Of a stretch of 7,756 nt of DNA, positions 1 through 6,478 are shown piece by piece (within the stretch, counting starts at the first letter, position 1; every line of letters begins with the position of its first letter). The notes below the pieces were generated by a model, which saw only the letters and a list, made by a program, of their open reading frames with translations, ran no database searches and had not been told where the DNA came from. The stretch lies in the NCBI GenBank assembly GCA_016845285.1, contig JAERSX010000931.1, positions 1-7,756 of the forward strand. The letters are read 5' to 3'. The DNA comes from Deltaproteobacteria bacterium. GTDB taxonomy: Bacteria; Myxococcota_A; UBA796; UBA2385. The position numbers and the translations under genes are program-made.

Positions 1-272
1 GCCTGGGCCTCGGCCTGCTTGTCGTCGCGCATGAGCTCGTAGGCCTGAGCCATCTCGGGCACGGGGCTTCGGCTCTGCCAGGAGCCGGGTCGGACGACCT
101 CTTCGGGCTTGGCCTCCGCTTCTGCCTCCGCCTTCTTGGCAGCGAGCTCGGCTGCGGGCGGATCAGGGGTGGGCTCGTCCGGTCCGGAGTTGCTTGCCCA
201 GATGCCGATGGCTCCGCCCGTCGCGAGGCCACCCACCAGTCCCACGATGATGAGTCGCTGTGTCTGAGTCAT
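1..272 (-). CDS. Single-pass membrane protein, N-terminal part (cut by the window edge)
   Basis: I do not recognise this gene. The visible part is about 90 residues. It starts with a short polar N-terminus (MTQTQR), then a glycine-rich hydrophobic helix at about residues 7-26 (glycines at 11, 14, 15, 19, 20 and 23). A linker rich in Pro, Ala, Glu and Lys follows at about 30-58, then a more ordered stretch from about 60 that includes EMAQAYELMRDD. The pattern fits an inner-membrane anchor with the rest of the protein outside the cytoplasm; an uncleaved signal anchor is more likely than a signal peptide because no clear AXA site follows. The ATG is preceded by GGAGAGG, which supports this start. 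The gene begins 78 bases after the lipoprotein gene and could be co-transcribed with it. Its 3' end is outside the window, so function and full length are unknown. Confidence 0.75.
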   Translation of the reverse strand, partial: MTQTQRLIIVGLVGGLATGGAIGIWASNSGPDEPTPDPPAAELAAKKAEAEAEAKPEEVVRPGSWQSRSPVPEMAQAYELMRDDKQAEAQ

Positions 273-278
273 GACCTC

Positions 279-307
279 TCCGGCAGTCGGGCCTTCCTAT
301 TGCCGGA
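279..307 (-). promoter_or_regulatory. Inverted repeat overlapping a ribosome binding site
   Basis: A perfect 7-base inverted repeat, TCCGGCA at 279-285 and TGCCGGA at 301-307, encloses a 15-base loop. In the minus-strand transcript the 3' arm overlaps the first bases of the GGAGAGG Shine-Dalgarno (275-281) of the left-edge membrane protein gene. No run of T follows, so it does not look like an intrinsic terminator. It could modulate access to the ribosome binding site, but this is inference from the geometry only. Confidence 0.35.
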
Positions 308-350
308 TGGGCCGGGCTGGCCACCTAGCCGGACTCTCGGCGCCGTGGGT

Positions 351-1640
351 CTAGTACCAAGGCTCCCAGTCGACGGGCATGCGGACCCGGCCCACGAAGA
401 AGTAGCTGGGGTGGATGTCGGAGCCGCTGGAGCCGAAGTACTCGGACTGTGCGCCGATCCCGTCGGTGCCCGACTGTGTCGACCAGTACTGCATCCCGAT
501 GATCTCGTCGTCGCTGTCGCGCTCCCAGTCCAGGAACACGACGTTGTGGCCGCTGCCGTTGTGGCGCCAGAACTGGACGATGTCGCCGCGCTTGACCTCG
601 GACCAGGTGGTCACCTCGTCGCCGATGCCGTAGTTCTCCATGGCGTCGACGATGCCCTTGCCCCACAGGTCGCGCACGAACCAGTCGCGCACGAACTCGG
701 TGAACTCGCTGCGATCGATGCCGTTGAGGCTCCCGTCGCCACCGCTCTCGAGGTCGAGCTCCTGGAAGGTGCGCATGAAGACCTCGATGGTCAGGCCCAC
801 GCAGTAGCAGCGGCCCTCGGGATCCCCCGGACTCCAGAGCTCGTCCATGTAGTAGATGTCGCGGGTCGTTCCGAACCAGGTTCCGTCGTCGGCCGGCCAG
901 TAGTACCCGTTGGTGCCATCGGTCGGGTAGCTGTCGGCGTAGGCCAGGTAGGTGTCGTTGAAGTCGGACTCGTCGGGGTCGTCGGGGGGCGTGACGGTGA
1001 TCTCGATGCTGTCTGACGCCACCTCTTCGCCGAAGTCATCGAAGGCGAGGGCCTCGATGTCGCGGGGGTAGCCGGTGCCGCTGAACTCGGTGGTGAGGAG
1101 GTCGCCCGGCGTGCCGCTGGCCACCTCCCAGCCGTCAGCGAGGATCTGCACGAGGGCGATGTCGTCGGAGGCCTCGGTGGTGAAGATGACGGGGTTGGGG
1201 ACCTCGGAGCCGTCGCTGGGGCTGGTGATGGTGACCCAGCTCTCCTCGTCGCCTGCAACCCGGATGGCGAAGGCGTACTCGCTCAGCGGGTTGTTCTCGG
1301 CGTCGTATGCCTCGAGGTTGAAGTCCCAGCGGCCCGACTCGAGGTCGAGGACGATGAGGCCCGTGCCGTCCTCGCTGGCGACCTCCTCGATGGTCAGGGT
1401 GGCGCCGTTCCCCTTGACGAAGAACCTGTCCACCGCGGAGCCGGTCTCGTAGGCCAGGGTGACGGGGCTCTCGACGGTCTCGCCGTTGCTCGGGCTGGTG
1501 ACCCGGATGGTGTCCGCATCGAGGAAGTTTTCGTCGGGCAGGTCACCCTTGCCGCGTCGCTGGTTGGTCTCGTCAGGTCCGCAGCTGGTGACGAGGAGCA
1601 GGAGGGGAGCCAGGCGAAGGGCCACACCAAGGAACGACAT
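351..1640 (-). CDS. Lipoprotein with two Ig-like repeats and a C-terminal cysteine-peptidase-like domain
   Basis: The protein has 429 residues. A hydrophobic signal ends in a lipobox (LLVTSC, Cys20), so it should be lipid-anchored in the envelope. Two similar Ig-like repeats follow, at about 43-128 and 134-216; they share the pattern VTSPSNGE / ITSPSDGS followed by V..PV. An acidic linker lies at about 218-230. The C-terminal part (about 275-420) has CYCVGLTIEVF (Cys278, Cys280) and then RGDIVQFWRHNGSGHNVVFL (351-370, His365). This order resembles the Cys block and GD...H block of NlpC/P60 or CHAP amidases, which cut peptidoglycan peptides; the Asp usual before the NlpC cysteine is Tyr here, and I cannot place the third catalytic residue. 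The ATG is chosen because GGAG lies 5 bases upstream and because the in-frame extension to a TTG at 1733 would bury the signal sequence. The substrate is unknown; an inactive, binding-only domain is possible. Confidence 0.85.
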   Translation of the reverse strand: MSFLGVALRLAPLLLLVTSCGPDETNQRRGKGDLPDENFLDADTIRVTSPSNGETVESPVTLAYETGSAVDRFFVKGNGATLTIEEVASEDGTGLIVLDLESGRWDFNLEAYDAENNPLSEYAFAIRVAGDEESWVTITSPSDGSEVPNPVIFTTEASDDIALVQILADGWEVASGTPGDLLTTEFSGTGYPRDIEALAFDDFGEEVASDSIEITVTPPDDPDESDFNDTYLAYADSYPTDGTNGYYWPADDGTWFGTTRDIYYMDELWSPGDPEGRCYCVGLTIEVFMRTFQELDLESGGDGSLNGIDRSEFTEFVRDWFVRDLWGKGIVDAMENYGIGDEVTTWSEVKRGDIVQFWRHNGSGHNVVFLDWERDSDDEIIGMQYWSTQSGTDGIGAQSEYFGSSGSDIHPSYFFVGRVRMPVDWEPWY

Positions 1641-1672
1641 CGAGTCTCCGGGCACCCTCACCCTATCTGGAT

Positions 1673-1687
1673 GCGAACCCAGTTCGC
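1673..1687. repeat. Inverted repeat upstream of the lipoprotein gene
   Basis: GCGAAC (1673-1678) and GTTCGC (1682-1687) form a perfect 6-base inverted repeat with a 3-base centre, 32 bases upstream of the lipoprotein ATG at 1640. It could be an operator for a dimeric regulator or a small mRNA hairpin. It lacks a T-run on the minus strand, so it is not a canonical terminator for the preceding gene. It directly abuts the direct repeats at 1688-1713. Confidence 0.45.
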
Positions 1688-1713
1688 TCGGGTAGCCGAT
1701 GATCGGGTAGCCG
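1688..1713. repeat. Tandem 11-base direct repeat in an intergenic region
   Basis: TCGGGTAGCCG occurs at 1688-1698 and again at 1703-1713, identical in all 11 positions with a 4-base spacer (period 15). Both copies lie in the 130-base gap between the secreted-protein gene and the lipoprotein gene. Repeated binding sites for a regulator are one explanation. A remnant of a coding repeat is another, because the period is a multiple of three. No convincing -35/-10 pair was found beside it. Confidence 0.45.
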
Positions 1714-1770
1714 CCACCGTGCTGTGCTCGCAAGGGACAGGCGTGTGACGTTCACCGCGTCGAGGCCTGC

Positions 1771-2364
1771 CTACCGCGTGCTGCGGCTCCGGCGCCTCTT
1801 GCGGCGCTCCTTGCCCGACTCGTTGTTGAGCGCGGACTCCACGGTGCCCATGGGCAGGGTGGCCCACAGCAAGACGGGGTCGATTCGTTCGTCCCAGGTC
1901 CGGTCGGCCAACGGGCTGAAGAAGGTGGTCTCACGCCGGTTGCGGAACGCATGGTCACCGACGACCACGAAGATGGCGTTGCGCTCGACCACCTGCGAGC
2001 TCGAGTCCAGGAAGACGAGGATGCGGTAGCCCGGCACCAGCCGTGGCGGGTCGCGGTGGCCGTCCTCCCGGCCATGTACGGTGCGGAAGTCGAAGATCGC
2101 TGGAGCCTCACCGCGCATCACCTTCTCGGTGCGCAGGGTGATCCACTCGAAGTTCTCTCTCGAGCCCTCGCTCTGGTCAGCCGTGATCACCTTTCCGACC
2201 ACGACCGTCTGAGCGTTGGTCGCATAGCGAGCCAGATCGTCGTTGTCTTCGGCCTGGAGCCGGTACAGGCTCTCGAGGTCTTGCTCGACGTAAGGAAGCT
2301 CCGGCGGCGCGGAGGCCATCGAGAGCAGGAGGAGGGGGGCGAGCAGGAGACGGAGCGTGCGCAT
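1771..2364 (-). CDS. Small secreted protein of unknown function with a basic tail
   Basis: I do not recognise a named family. The 197-residue product starts with a classical signal peptide: MRTLR, a leucine-rich core, then a likely cleavage after ASA at residues 17-19. The mature part contains VVVGKVITADQ (54-64), then EKVMRGEAPAIFDF (80-93) and PGYRILVFLD (111-120). This pattern (a VVVGKV strand, a '(L/M)-(K/R)-GE' turn, a 'G-x-R-x-L-(V/L)-FL' strand) is one I associate with small all-beta secreted bacterial proteins of unknown role, so a beta-barrel-like fold is a guess. The last 13 residues (KERRKRRRSRSTR) are strikingly basic. The start is set by the signal peptide and by GAGG 4 bases upstream; reading further upstream in frame only enters the recD2 sequence. 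The gene follows recD2 by 46 bases and may share its transcript, though a palindrome sits in the gap. Confidence 0.8.
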   Translation of the reverse strand: MRTLRLLLAPLLLLSMASAPPELPYVEQDLESLYRLQAEDNDDLARYATNAQTVVVGKVITADQSEGSRENFEWITLRTEKVMRGEAPAIFDFRTVHGREDGHRDPPRLVPGYRILVFLDSSSQVVERNAIFVVVGDHAFRNRRETTFFSPLADRTWDERIDPVLLWATLPMGTVESALNNESGKERRKRRRSRSTR

Positions 2365-2375
2365 GATGCCTCGGA

Positions 2376-2389
2376 GATCGGATCCGATC
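2376..2389. repeat. Perfect 14-base palindrome upstream of the secreted-protein gene
   Basis: GATCGGATCCGATC is a perfect palindrome holding three GATC sites. It lies in the 46-base gap between the recD2 stop and the secreted-protein start, 11 bases before the ATG and just upstream of its Shine-Dalgarno (2369-2372). It may be an operator, or a hairpin next to the ribosome binding site. No T-run follows it on the minus strand. Confidence 0.45.
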
Positions 2390-2410
2390 CTCGTTGGCTT
2401 GAGCGCTGGA

Positions 2411-4678
2411 TCACACGGGTCCTCCACTCCCGGCTGCGACCAGCAGCCGCTCGGACAGTCGGCTCCAGCGATCGGCGCCGCCTGGGGTGCGGATGGCCTG
2501 CTCGATGGCCCAGGGGTCGCCGACCACACAGCAGAATCGGCGCGCGCGGGTGATGGCGGTGTAGAGCAGGTTTCGTCGCAACATGATGCGGTGGGCGCGG
2601 TGTAGGGCCACGACGACGGCGGGGTACTCGCTGCCCTGGCTCTTGTGGATGGAGATGGCGTAGGCCAGCACCAGGTCACGCATGCCCTCACCCGTGACGC
2701 TGACCTCGCGGCCTTCGAAGTCGACGCTCAGCCCTCCCGCGCCGGCGGCGGTCACCAGCCCCACGTCGCCGTTGAAGATGTCTCGGTCGTAGTCGTTGCG
2801 GACCTGCAGCACGCGATCGCCCACGCGGAAGCGCGGGGCGGCGCCTCCGTCGGAGTCAGCGGGCTTGCGGCCCTCGCTTTGAGGGTTGAGCCGGGCTTGC
2901 AGCGCGAGGTTCAGCGCCTCGGTGCCCAAGATCCCGCTGTGCATGGGGCAGAGCACCTGTACGTCGCGGATGGGATCGAAGCCCAGGGCCGGCAGGCGAC
3001 GGGTGATCACCTGGAGCAGGGTGTCGTGGGCCTCGCGGGCATGGTCCCGGGGCACCACGTAGAAGTCGGCTCGCGCCCCCTCGTCCACCTCCCGCTCACC
3101 GCTCACCGGAGCTTCGCCTCGGTTGATTCGGTGGGCGTTGCGGACGATGCCGGAGTCCGCCGCCTGCCGGTAGACCTCCTGCAGGGTGGCCACCGGCAAG
3201 CAGCCCGAAGAGATCAGGTCGGCCAGCACGCGGCCGGCGCCCACGCTGGGCAGCTGGTCTGCGTCGCCCACCAACACCAGCCGAGTGCCGGCCTTCAGAG
3301 CGCCCACCAGCTGCTCGGCCAGCTTGAGGTCCAGCATGCTGGCCTCGTCGACGAGCACGCCATGGGCCTCGAGGGGGGAGGTGGGGCCACGCTGGAAGCG
3401 GCCTGTCGCTGGATGGAATTCGAGGAGGCGGTGCACCGTCTTCGCCACCGCACCCGTGTGCTCGGCCAGGCGACGGGCGGCGCGACCGGTGGGGGCCGCC
3501 AGCAGCCAGGTCTCTCCGCGTTGCGCGGCCGCCGCCATCAGCACCTTCACCAAGGTGGTCTTGCCTGTGCCTGGCCCGCCGGTCACCACGGTGAGGCCCT
3601 CCGTCAGCGCGGTCCGGAGCGCCCGCCGCTGGTCCTCGTTCAGCTCGATTCCCACGCGCTGCTCGGTGTCGGTCACCACCGGGGCTGGGCCCTTGGGGCC
3701 GTGTCGGAGGAGGGCCAGCAGGCGGGTCGCGAGGCGCCGTTCGGCCACCGCCAGGCGTCGGAGGTAGACCGGCGCCACCGCCGCGTCCGCGGCTGCCTCG
3801 AGGAAGACCTGTCCCATGTCGTGTAGCCGTGGCACCGCGGAGTCGAGCACCGGCCCGGGTACCTCGACGTTCTCGGCGCGGGTGCGCAGCTCGCCCAGCG
3901 GCAGGAAGCAGTGACCTTGTCCCTCGGCTTCACGCAGCAGGTGCAGGGCCGCGGCCTCCGCGCGCGCAGGGTCGTCGAGTGGGATGCCCTGGTCGCGGGC
4001 GATGAGGTCGGCGGTACGAAAGCCCACGCCACGCATCTCCGCAGCGAGTCGGTAGGGCGTGCGGACCACCATGTTCAGGGCTTCGCTGCCGTACTCCTCG
4101 ACGATGCGCGCGGACAGGGCCTGGCCGATGCCGTATCCCCGGAGCATGGCGTGCAGCTCGCGGTGGGCGCGATCTCGTTCCCAGTGGGCCACGATGGACT
4201 CGATGCGCTTCGGGCCGATCCCGGCCACCTCGGCGAGGCGCTCGGGTTCCTCCTCGATGACCCGCAGGGTGTCGTGTCCGAAGTGGTCGACCACCCGCTG
4301 GGCGAAGGTGGGCCCCAGCCCCTTGACGGCGCCACTCGAGAGATAGCGGCGCAGCCCCTTCAGCGTGCGTGGATCCTCGACAAGAAAGCGTCCGATCTTG
4401 AACTGCCGGCCGAAGCTGGTGTGGTCGACCCACCGCCCGTGAAGCGCGAGGTGCTGACCTTCCTGGACATGAGCGATGGGTCCGACGACCACGGTCTCAC
4501 CCACGCCCTCGGCCCGTAGGCGAGCCACCGCGAAGGCCCCATCGGGTGCCCGGTAGGTGAACCCGAGGAGTTCCCCCTCGAGAGAGTCGCTGTAGGTCCC
4601 GCCAGCCGATGAGGTCTTCCCGCGCCGGCTACCGTGCTGCCAGGGCAGCCCGGGCTGGCGGTGAGACCCTCGGCTCAT
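2411..4678 (-). CDS. recD2: RecD2-type ATP-dependent 5'-3' DNA helicase
   Basis: This is a superfamily 1B helicase of the RecD2 (RecD/TraA) type, which acts without RecBC in DNA repair and replication-fork upkeep. At 755 residues it has the long N-terminal region that separates RecD2 from RecD. That region has a beta-rich segment (about 34-100), then helix-hairpin-helix-like elements around VKGLGP (118-123), VAGIGPKRI (151-159) and MRGVGFRTA (215-223). The motor follows: a Q-motif-like glutamine (Gln350), Walker A GGPGTGKTT (367-375), Walker B LVDEAS (442-447), motif III GDADQLPSVGAG (471-482), motif V AISIHKSQGSE (674-684) and motif VI YTAITRARR (706-714). All expected motifs look intact. 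The ATG overlaps the TGA of the RNase gene (ATGA), which supports this start and suggests translational coupling. The first 30 or so residues are a low-complexity polar extension. No recB or recC is visible here. Confidence 0.95.
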   Translation of the reverse strand: MSRGSHRQPGLPWQHGSRRGKTSSAGGTYSDSLEGELLGFTYRAPDGAFAVARLRAEGVGETVVVGPIAHVQEGQHLALHGRWVDHTSFGRQFKIGRFLVEDPRTLKGLRRYLSSGAVKGLGPTFAQRVVDHFGHDTLRVIEEEPERLAEVAGIGPKRIESIVAHWERDRAHRELHAMLRGYGIGQALSARIVEEYGSEALNMVVRTPYRLAAEMRGVGFRTADLIARDQGIPLDDPARAEAAALHLLREAEGQGHCFLPLGELRTRAENVEVPGPVLDSAVPRLHDMGQVFLEAAADAAVAPVYLRRLAVAERRLATRLLALLRHGPKGPAPVVTDTEQRVGIELNEDQRRALRTALTEGLTVVTGGPGTGKTTLVKVLMAAAAQRGETWLLAAPTGRAARRLAEHTGAVAKTVHRLLEFHPATGRFQRGPTSPLEAHGVLVDEASMLDLKLAEQLVGALKAGTRLVLVGDADQLPSVGAGRVLADLISSGCLPVATLQEVYRQAADSGIVRNAHRINRGEAPVSGEREVDEGARADFYVVPRDHAREAHDTLLQVITRRLPALGFDPIRDVQVLCPMHSGILGTEALNLALQARLNPQSEGRKPADSDGGAAPRFRVGDRVLQVRNDYDRDIFNGDVGLVTAAGAGGLSVDFEGREVSVTGEGMRDLVLAYAISIHKSQGSEYPAVVVALHRAHRIMLRRNLLYTAITRARRFCCVVGDPWAIEQAIRTPGGADRWSRLSERLLVAAGSGGPV

Positions 4679-6195
4679 CGCGAGTACACCTCGTGACGCT
4701 CGACATGGTAGTGCCCCATTGCGCGAACGATGATGCGCTTGTCAAGTGACTTTTCGAGGTTTTCGACGCTGCTCATCTCCTCGCCGTACATGAGGTCGGC
4801 GACCTGTGGGTGGGCGTTGACGAAGACGGTCTTGCGTCCGCTGTTGCGGTTGGCCTCGCGGCGGATCTCCCGCAGGATGTCGTAGACCACGGTGACGCGT
4901 GAGCGGATGTAGCCGCGGCCCTCGCAGTAGTGGCAGGCCTCGGAGATGCCGCGGATCAGGTCTTCCTGGGTGCGCTTGCGCGTCATCTCGATCAGGCCCA
5001 GGTCACTGATCTTGAGGATGTTGGTGCGCGCGCGGTCCTTTCGCAGCTCCTCTTCCATACACTTGTAGACCCGCTCCCGATTCGCCGCCTTCTCCATGTC
5101 GATGAAGTCGAGGACGATGATTCCGCCGATGTTTCGAAGCCGTAGCTGGAACACGATCTCGGACACGGCCTCGAGGTTGATCTGCAGGGTGGTGTCCTCG
5201 AGGCTGCTGCTGCCCACGAAGCGACCCGAGTTGACGTCGACGGCGGTGAGCGCCTCGGTCTGGTCGATGATGAGGTAGCCGCCACTCTTCAGCCAGACCT
5301 TGCGGCCCAGCGAGCGGCCGATCTCGGTCTCGATCCCGAAGGTGTCGTAGATGGGATCCTGGCCGCGGTAGAACTTCACGCGGTCACGGAGCTGGGGCAT
5401 GAAGTTGCCCATGAACTCCATGACCTCGTCGAACATGGGCTTGTCGTCCATCACCAGGCGATCGACGTCGTCGGTGAAGGCATCGCGCACCAGGCGAAGG
5501 ACCAGGTTGTGGTCCTTGTGGATGGTGGCGGGTGCCTTCCGGGTCTTGTTGCCTTCCTGGATCTTGTCCCAGGTGCTGAGCAGGTAGTCGATGTCGTGCT
5601 TGAGGTTGGCCACGGGCTGGCCTGCGCACACGGTGCGTACGATGAAGCCGCAGCCCTTGGGGCGGTGCTTCTCGACGAACTCGCGGAGCTTGCGCCGCTC
5701 CCGGTCCCGTTCGATACGCCGCGAGATGCCCACGTGGTCGACGGTGGGCATGAAGACCATGTAGCGGCCGGGCAGGGTGATGTGCGTGGTGATGCGCGCA
5801 CCCTTGGTGCCGATGGGGTCCTTGGCGATCTGGACCAGCACCTCCTGGCCCTCTCGGATGAGGTCCTGAATGGGCGGCTGGCCCGCACGAGGTGCCGAGC
5901 GGGGCGCGGCCTCTGCCACGGTCTGCTCGGGGTCGGCGATCTCGGAATCGCCGGCGTTGTCCAGGAACTCTGGGTAGATGTCGCCGGCGTAGAGGAAGGC
6001 GGCGCGCTCGAGGCCGATGTCGACGAAGGCGGCCTGCATGCCGGGAAGCACACGGACGACGCGTCCCTTGTAGACATTGCCGACGTAGCTACGGTGGTCC
6101 CCGCGATTCACGTGGAGCTCGGCCAGTTGGCCGTTTTCCATCAGGGCTACGCGGGTCTCCCTCCCGGTCTTGTTGACGATGATCTCGCTGGGCAA
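4675..6195 (-). CDS. rng: Ribonuclease G/E-family endoribonuclease, TTG start
   Basis: RNase E/G enzymes cut single-stranded, AU-rich RNA and process rRNA and mRNA in the cytoplasm. The 506-residue product is close to E. coli RNase G in length and lacks the long C-terminal degradosome scaffold of RNase E. An S1-type RNA-binding domain spans about 36-145, interrupted by a Pro/Ala/Glu-rich insert at about 84-108. The 5'-monophosphate sensor FIVRT (184-188) matches the E. coli RNase E R169/T170 segment. The catalytic aspartates are Asp320 (AVDVNSG) and Asp363 (VLDFIDM), and the zinc-link cysteines are Cys421 and Cys424 (CHYCEGRG). I chose TTG at 6195 because GGAGGGAG lies 6 bases upstream and the family's N-terminus (EIIVNKTGRETRVAL) begins right after it; the open frame continues 90 codons upstream but looks non-coding. 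The stop overlaps the recD2 start. The family is certain; the choice between rng and a short rne is not. Confidence 0.93.
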   Translation of the reverse strand: MPSEIIVNKTGRETRVALMENGQLAELHVNRGDHRSYVGNVYKGRVVRVLPGMQAAFVDIGLERAAFLYAGDIYPEFLDNAGDSEIADPEQTVAEAAPRSAPRAGQPPIQDLIREGQEVLVQIAKDPIGTKGARITTHITLPGRYMVFMPTVDHVGISRRIERDRERRKLREFVEKHRPKGCGFIVRTVCAGQPVANLKHDIDYLLSTWDKIQEGNKTRKAPATIHKDHNLVLRLVRDAFTDDVDRLVMDDKPMFDEVMEFMGNFMPQLRDRVKFYRGQDPIYDTFGIETEIGRSLGRKVWLKSGGYLIIDQTEALTAVDVNSGRFVGSSSLEDTTLQINLEAVSEIVFQLRLRNIGGIIVLDFIDMEKAANRERVYKCMEEELRKDRARTNILKISDLGLIEMTRKRTQEDLIRGISEACHYCEGRGYIRSRVTVVYDILREIRREANRNSGRKTVFVNAHPQVADLMYGEEMSSVENLEKSLDKRIIVRAMGHYHVERHEVYSR

Positions 6196-6201
6196 GGGGG
6201 T

Positions 6202-6209
6202 CTCCCTCC
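6202..6209 (-). promoter_or_regulatory. Strong ribosome binding site that fixes the RNase TTG start
   Basis: The minus strand reads GGAGGGAG, 6 bases before TTG at 6195. It is the strongest Shine-Dalgarno match upstream of any gene in the window and is the main reason for choosing the TTG start over the longer open frame. A strong site paired with a weak start codon is also compatible with a translationally regulated gene. Confidence 0.75.
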
Positions 6210-6229
6210 GACCCACGTGCGGCGCGCGC

Positions 6230-6243
6230 CTGCCGATAGGCAG
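6230..6243 (-). repeat. Hairpin 3 of the RNase leader
   Basis: CTGCC and GGCAG form a perfect 5-base stem around a 4-base loop. It lies 34 bases upstream of the RNase TTG start, beside a 10-base GC palindrome (6221-6230). There is no T-run, so it is not an intrinsic terminator. Confidence 0.4.
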
Positions 6244-6258
6244 ACGAGAGGCGGTCCG

Positions 6259-6274
6259 GCTCCCTGAGGGAAGC
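6259..6274 (-). repeat. Hairpin 2 of the RNase leader, complementary to the ribosome binding site
   Basis: The minus strand reads GCTTCCCTCAGGGAGC, which folds as a 6-pair stem with one bulged T and a 3-base loop. Its segment TCCCTC (6271-6266) is exactly complementary to GAGGGA inside the RNase Shine-Dalgarno (6208-6203), so it could pair either with itself or with the ribosome binding site. Confidence 0.4.
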
Positions 6275-6406
6275 GGAACAAGCGGCGCGTTGGCATGTGT
6301 GGCGTCACGCGCTGGCGACCGCACGAGGTCGCAGAAGCGGTGGGTGGTTGGGAATGCTTGGAATACACAGGATGACTTGAAGCTGGGGACTCGGGGCGCA
6401 GGGACG

Positions 6407-6422
6407 AGCCAGGAGGCTGGCT
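6407..6422 (-). repeat. Hairpin 1 of the RNase leader
   Basis: AGCCAG and CTGGCT form a perfect 6-base stem with a 4-base loop. On the minus strand the loop and its edge read CCTCC, complementary to the GGAGG of the RNase Shine-Dalgarno about 200 bases downstream. Such short matches to a purine-rich site arise easily by chance. Confidence 0.4.
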
Positions 6423-6478
6423 GATGGGTCTCTGCGGAGTGGTCCGTGTGCCTTCCTTGTCGCACGCCGACGGCAATT

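Noticed and set aside
954..990. Short GTCGTCGGGG-type repeat
   Set aside because: It encodes the acidic linker (PDDPDESD) of the lipoprotein and is explained by repeated Asp and Glu codons.
300..1016. Plus-strand open frame of 238 codons opposite the lipoprotein gene
   Set aside because: It is antisense to the cysteine-peptidase-like domain and the Ig repeats. Its product is a repetitive Val/Ala/Asp-rich sequence produced by reading the acidic codons of the real gene backwards.
2365..2691. Upstream extension of the secreted-protein frame by 109 codons
   Set aside because: It overlaps the 3' end of recD2 in another frame and would place a clear signal peptide in the middle of the protein.
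2645..3826. Plus-strand open frame of 393 codons opposite recD2
   Set aside because: It lies entirely antisense to an intact, motif-rich helicase gene. Its product is a low-complexity Ala/Val/His/Gln/Arg-rich sequence with no recognisable domain, as expected for antisense frames in GC-rich DNA.
5509..6267. Plus-strand open frame of 252 codons opposite the RNase gene
   Set aside because: It is antisense to conserved RNase E/G motifs and shows no domain of its own.
6407..6422. Intrinsic terminator for rlmI
   Set aside because: The stem is only 6 bases and no T-run follows on the minus strand.
6196..6465. N-terminal extension of the RNase by 90 residues to an upstream start
   Set aside because: The extra sequence has no similarity to the family, codon use is poor, and a strong Shine-Dalgarno sits directly before the TTG at the position where the family normally begins.
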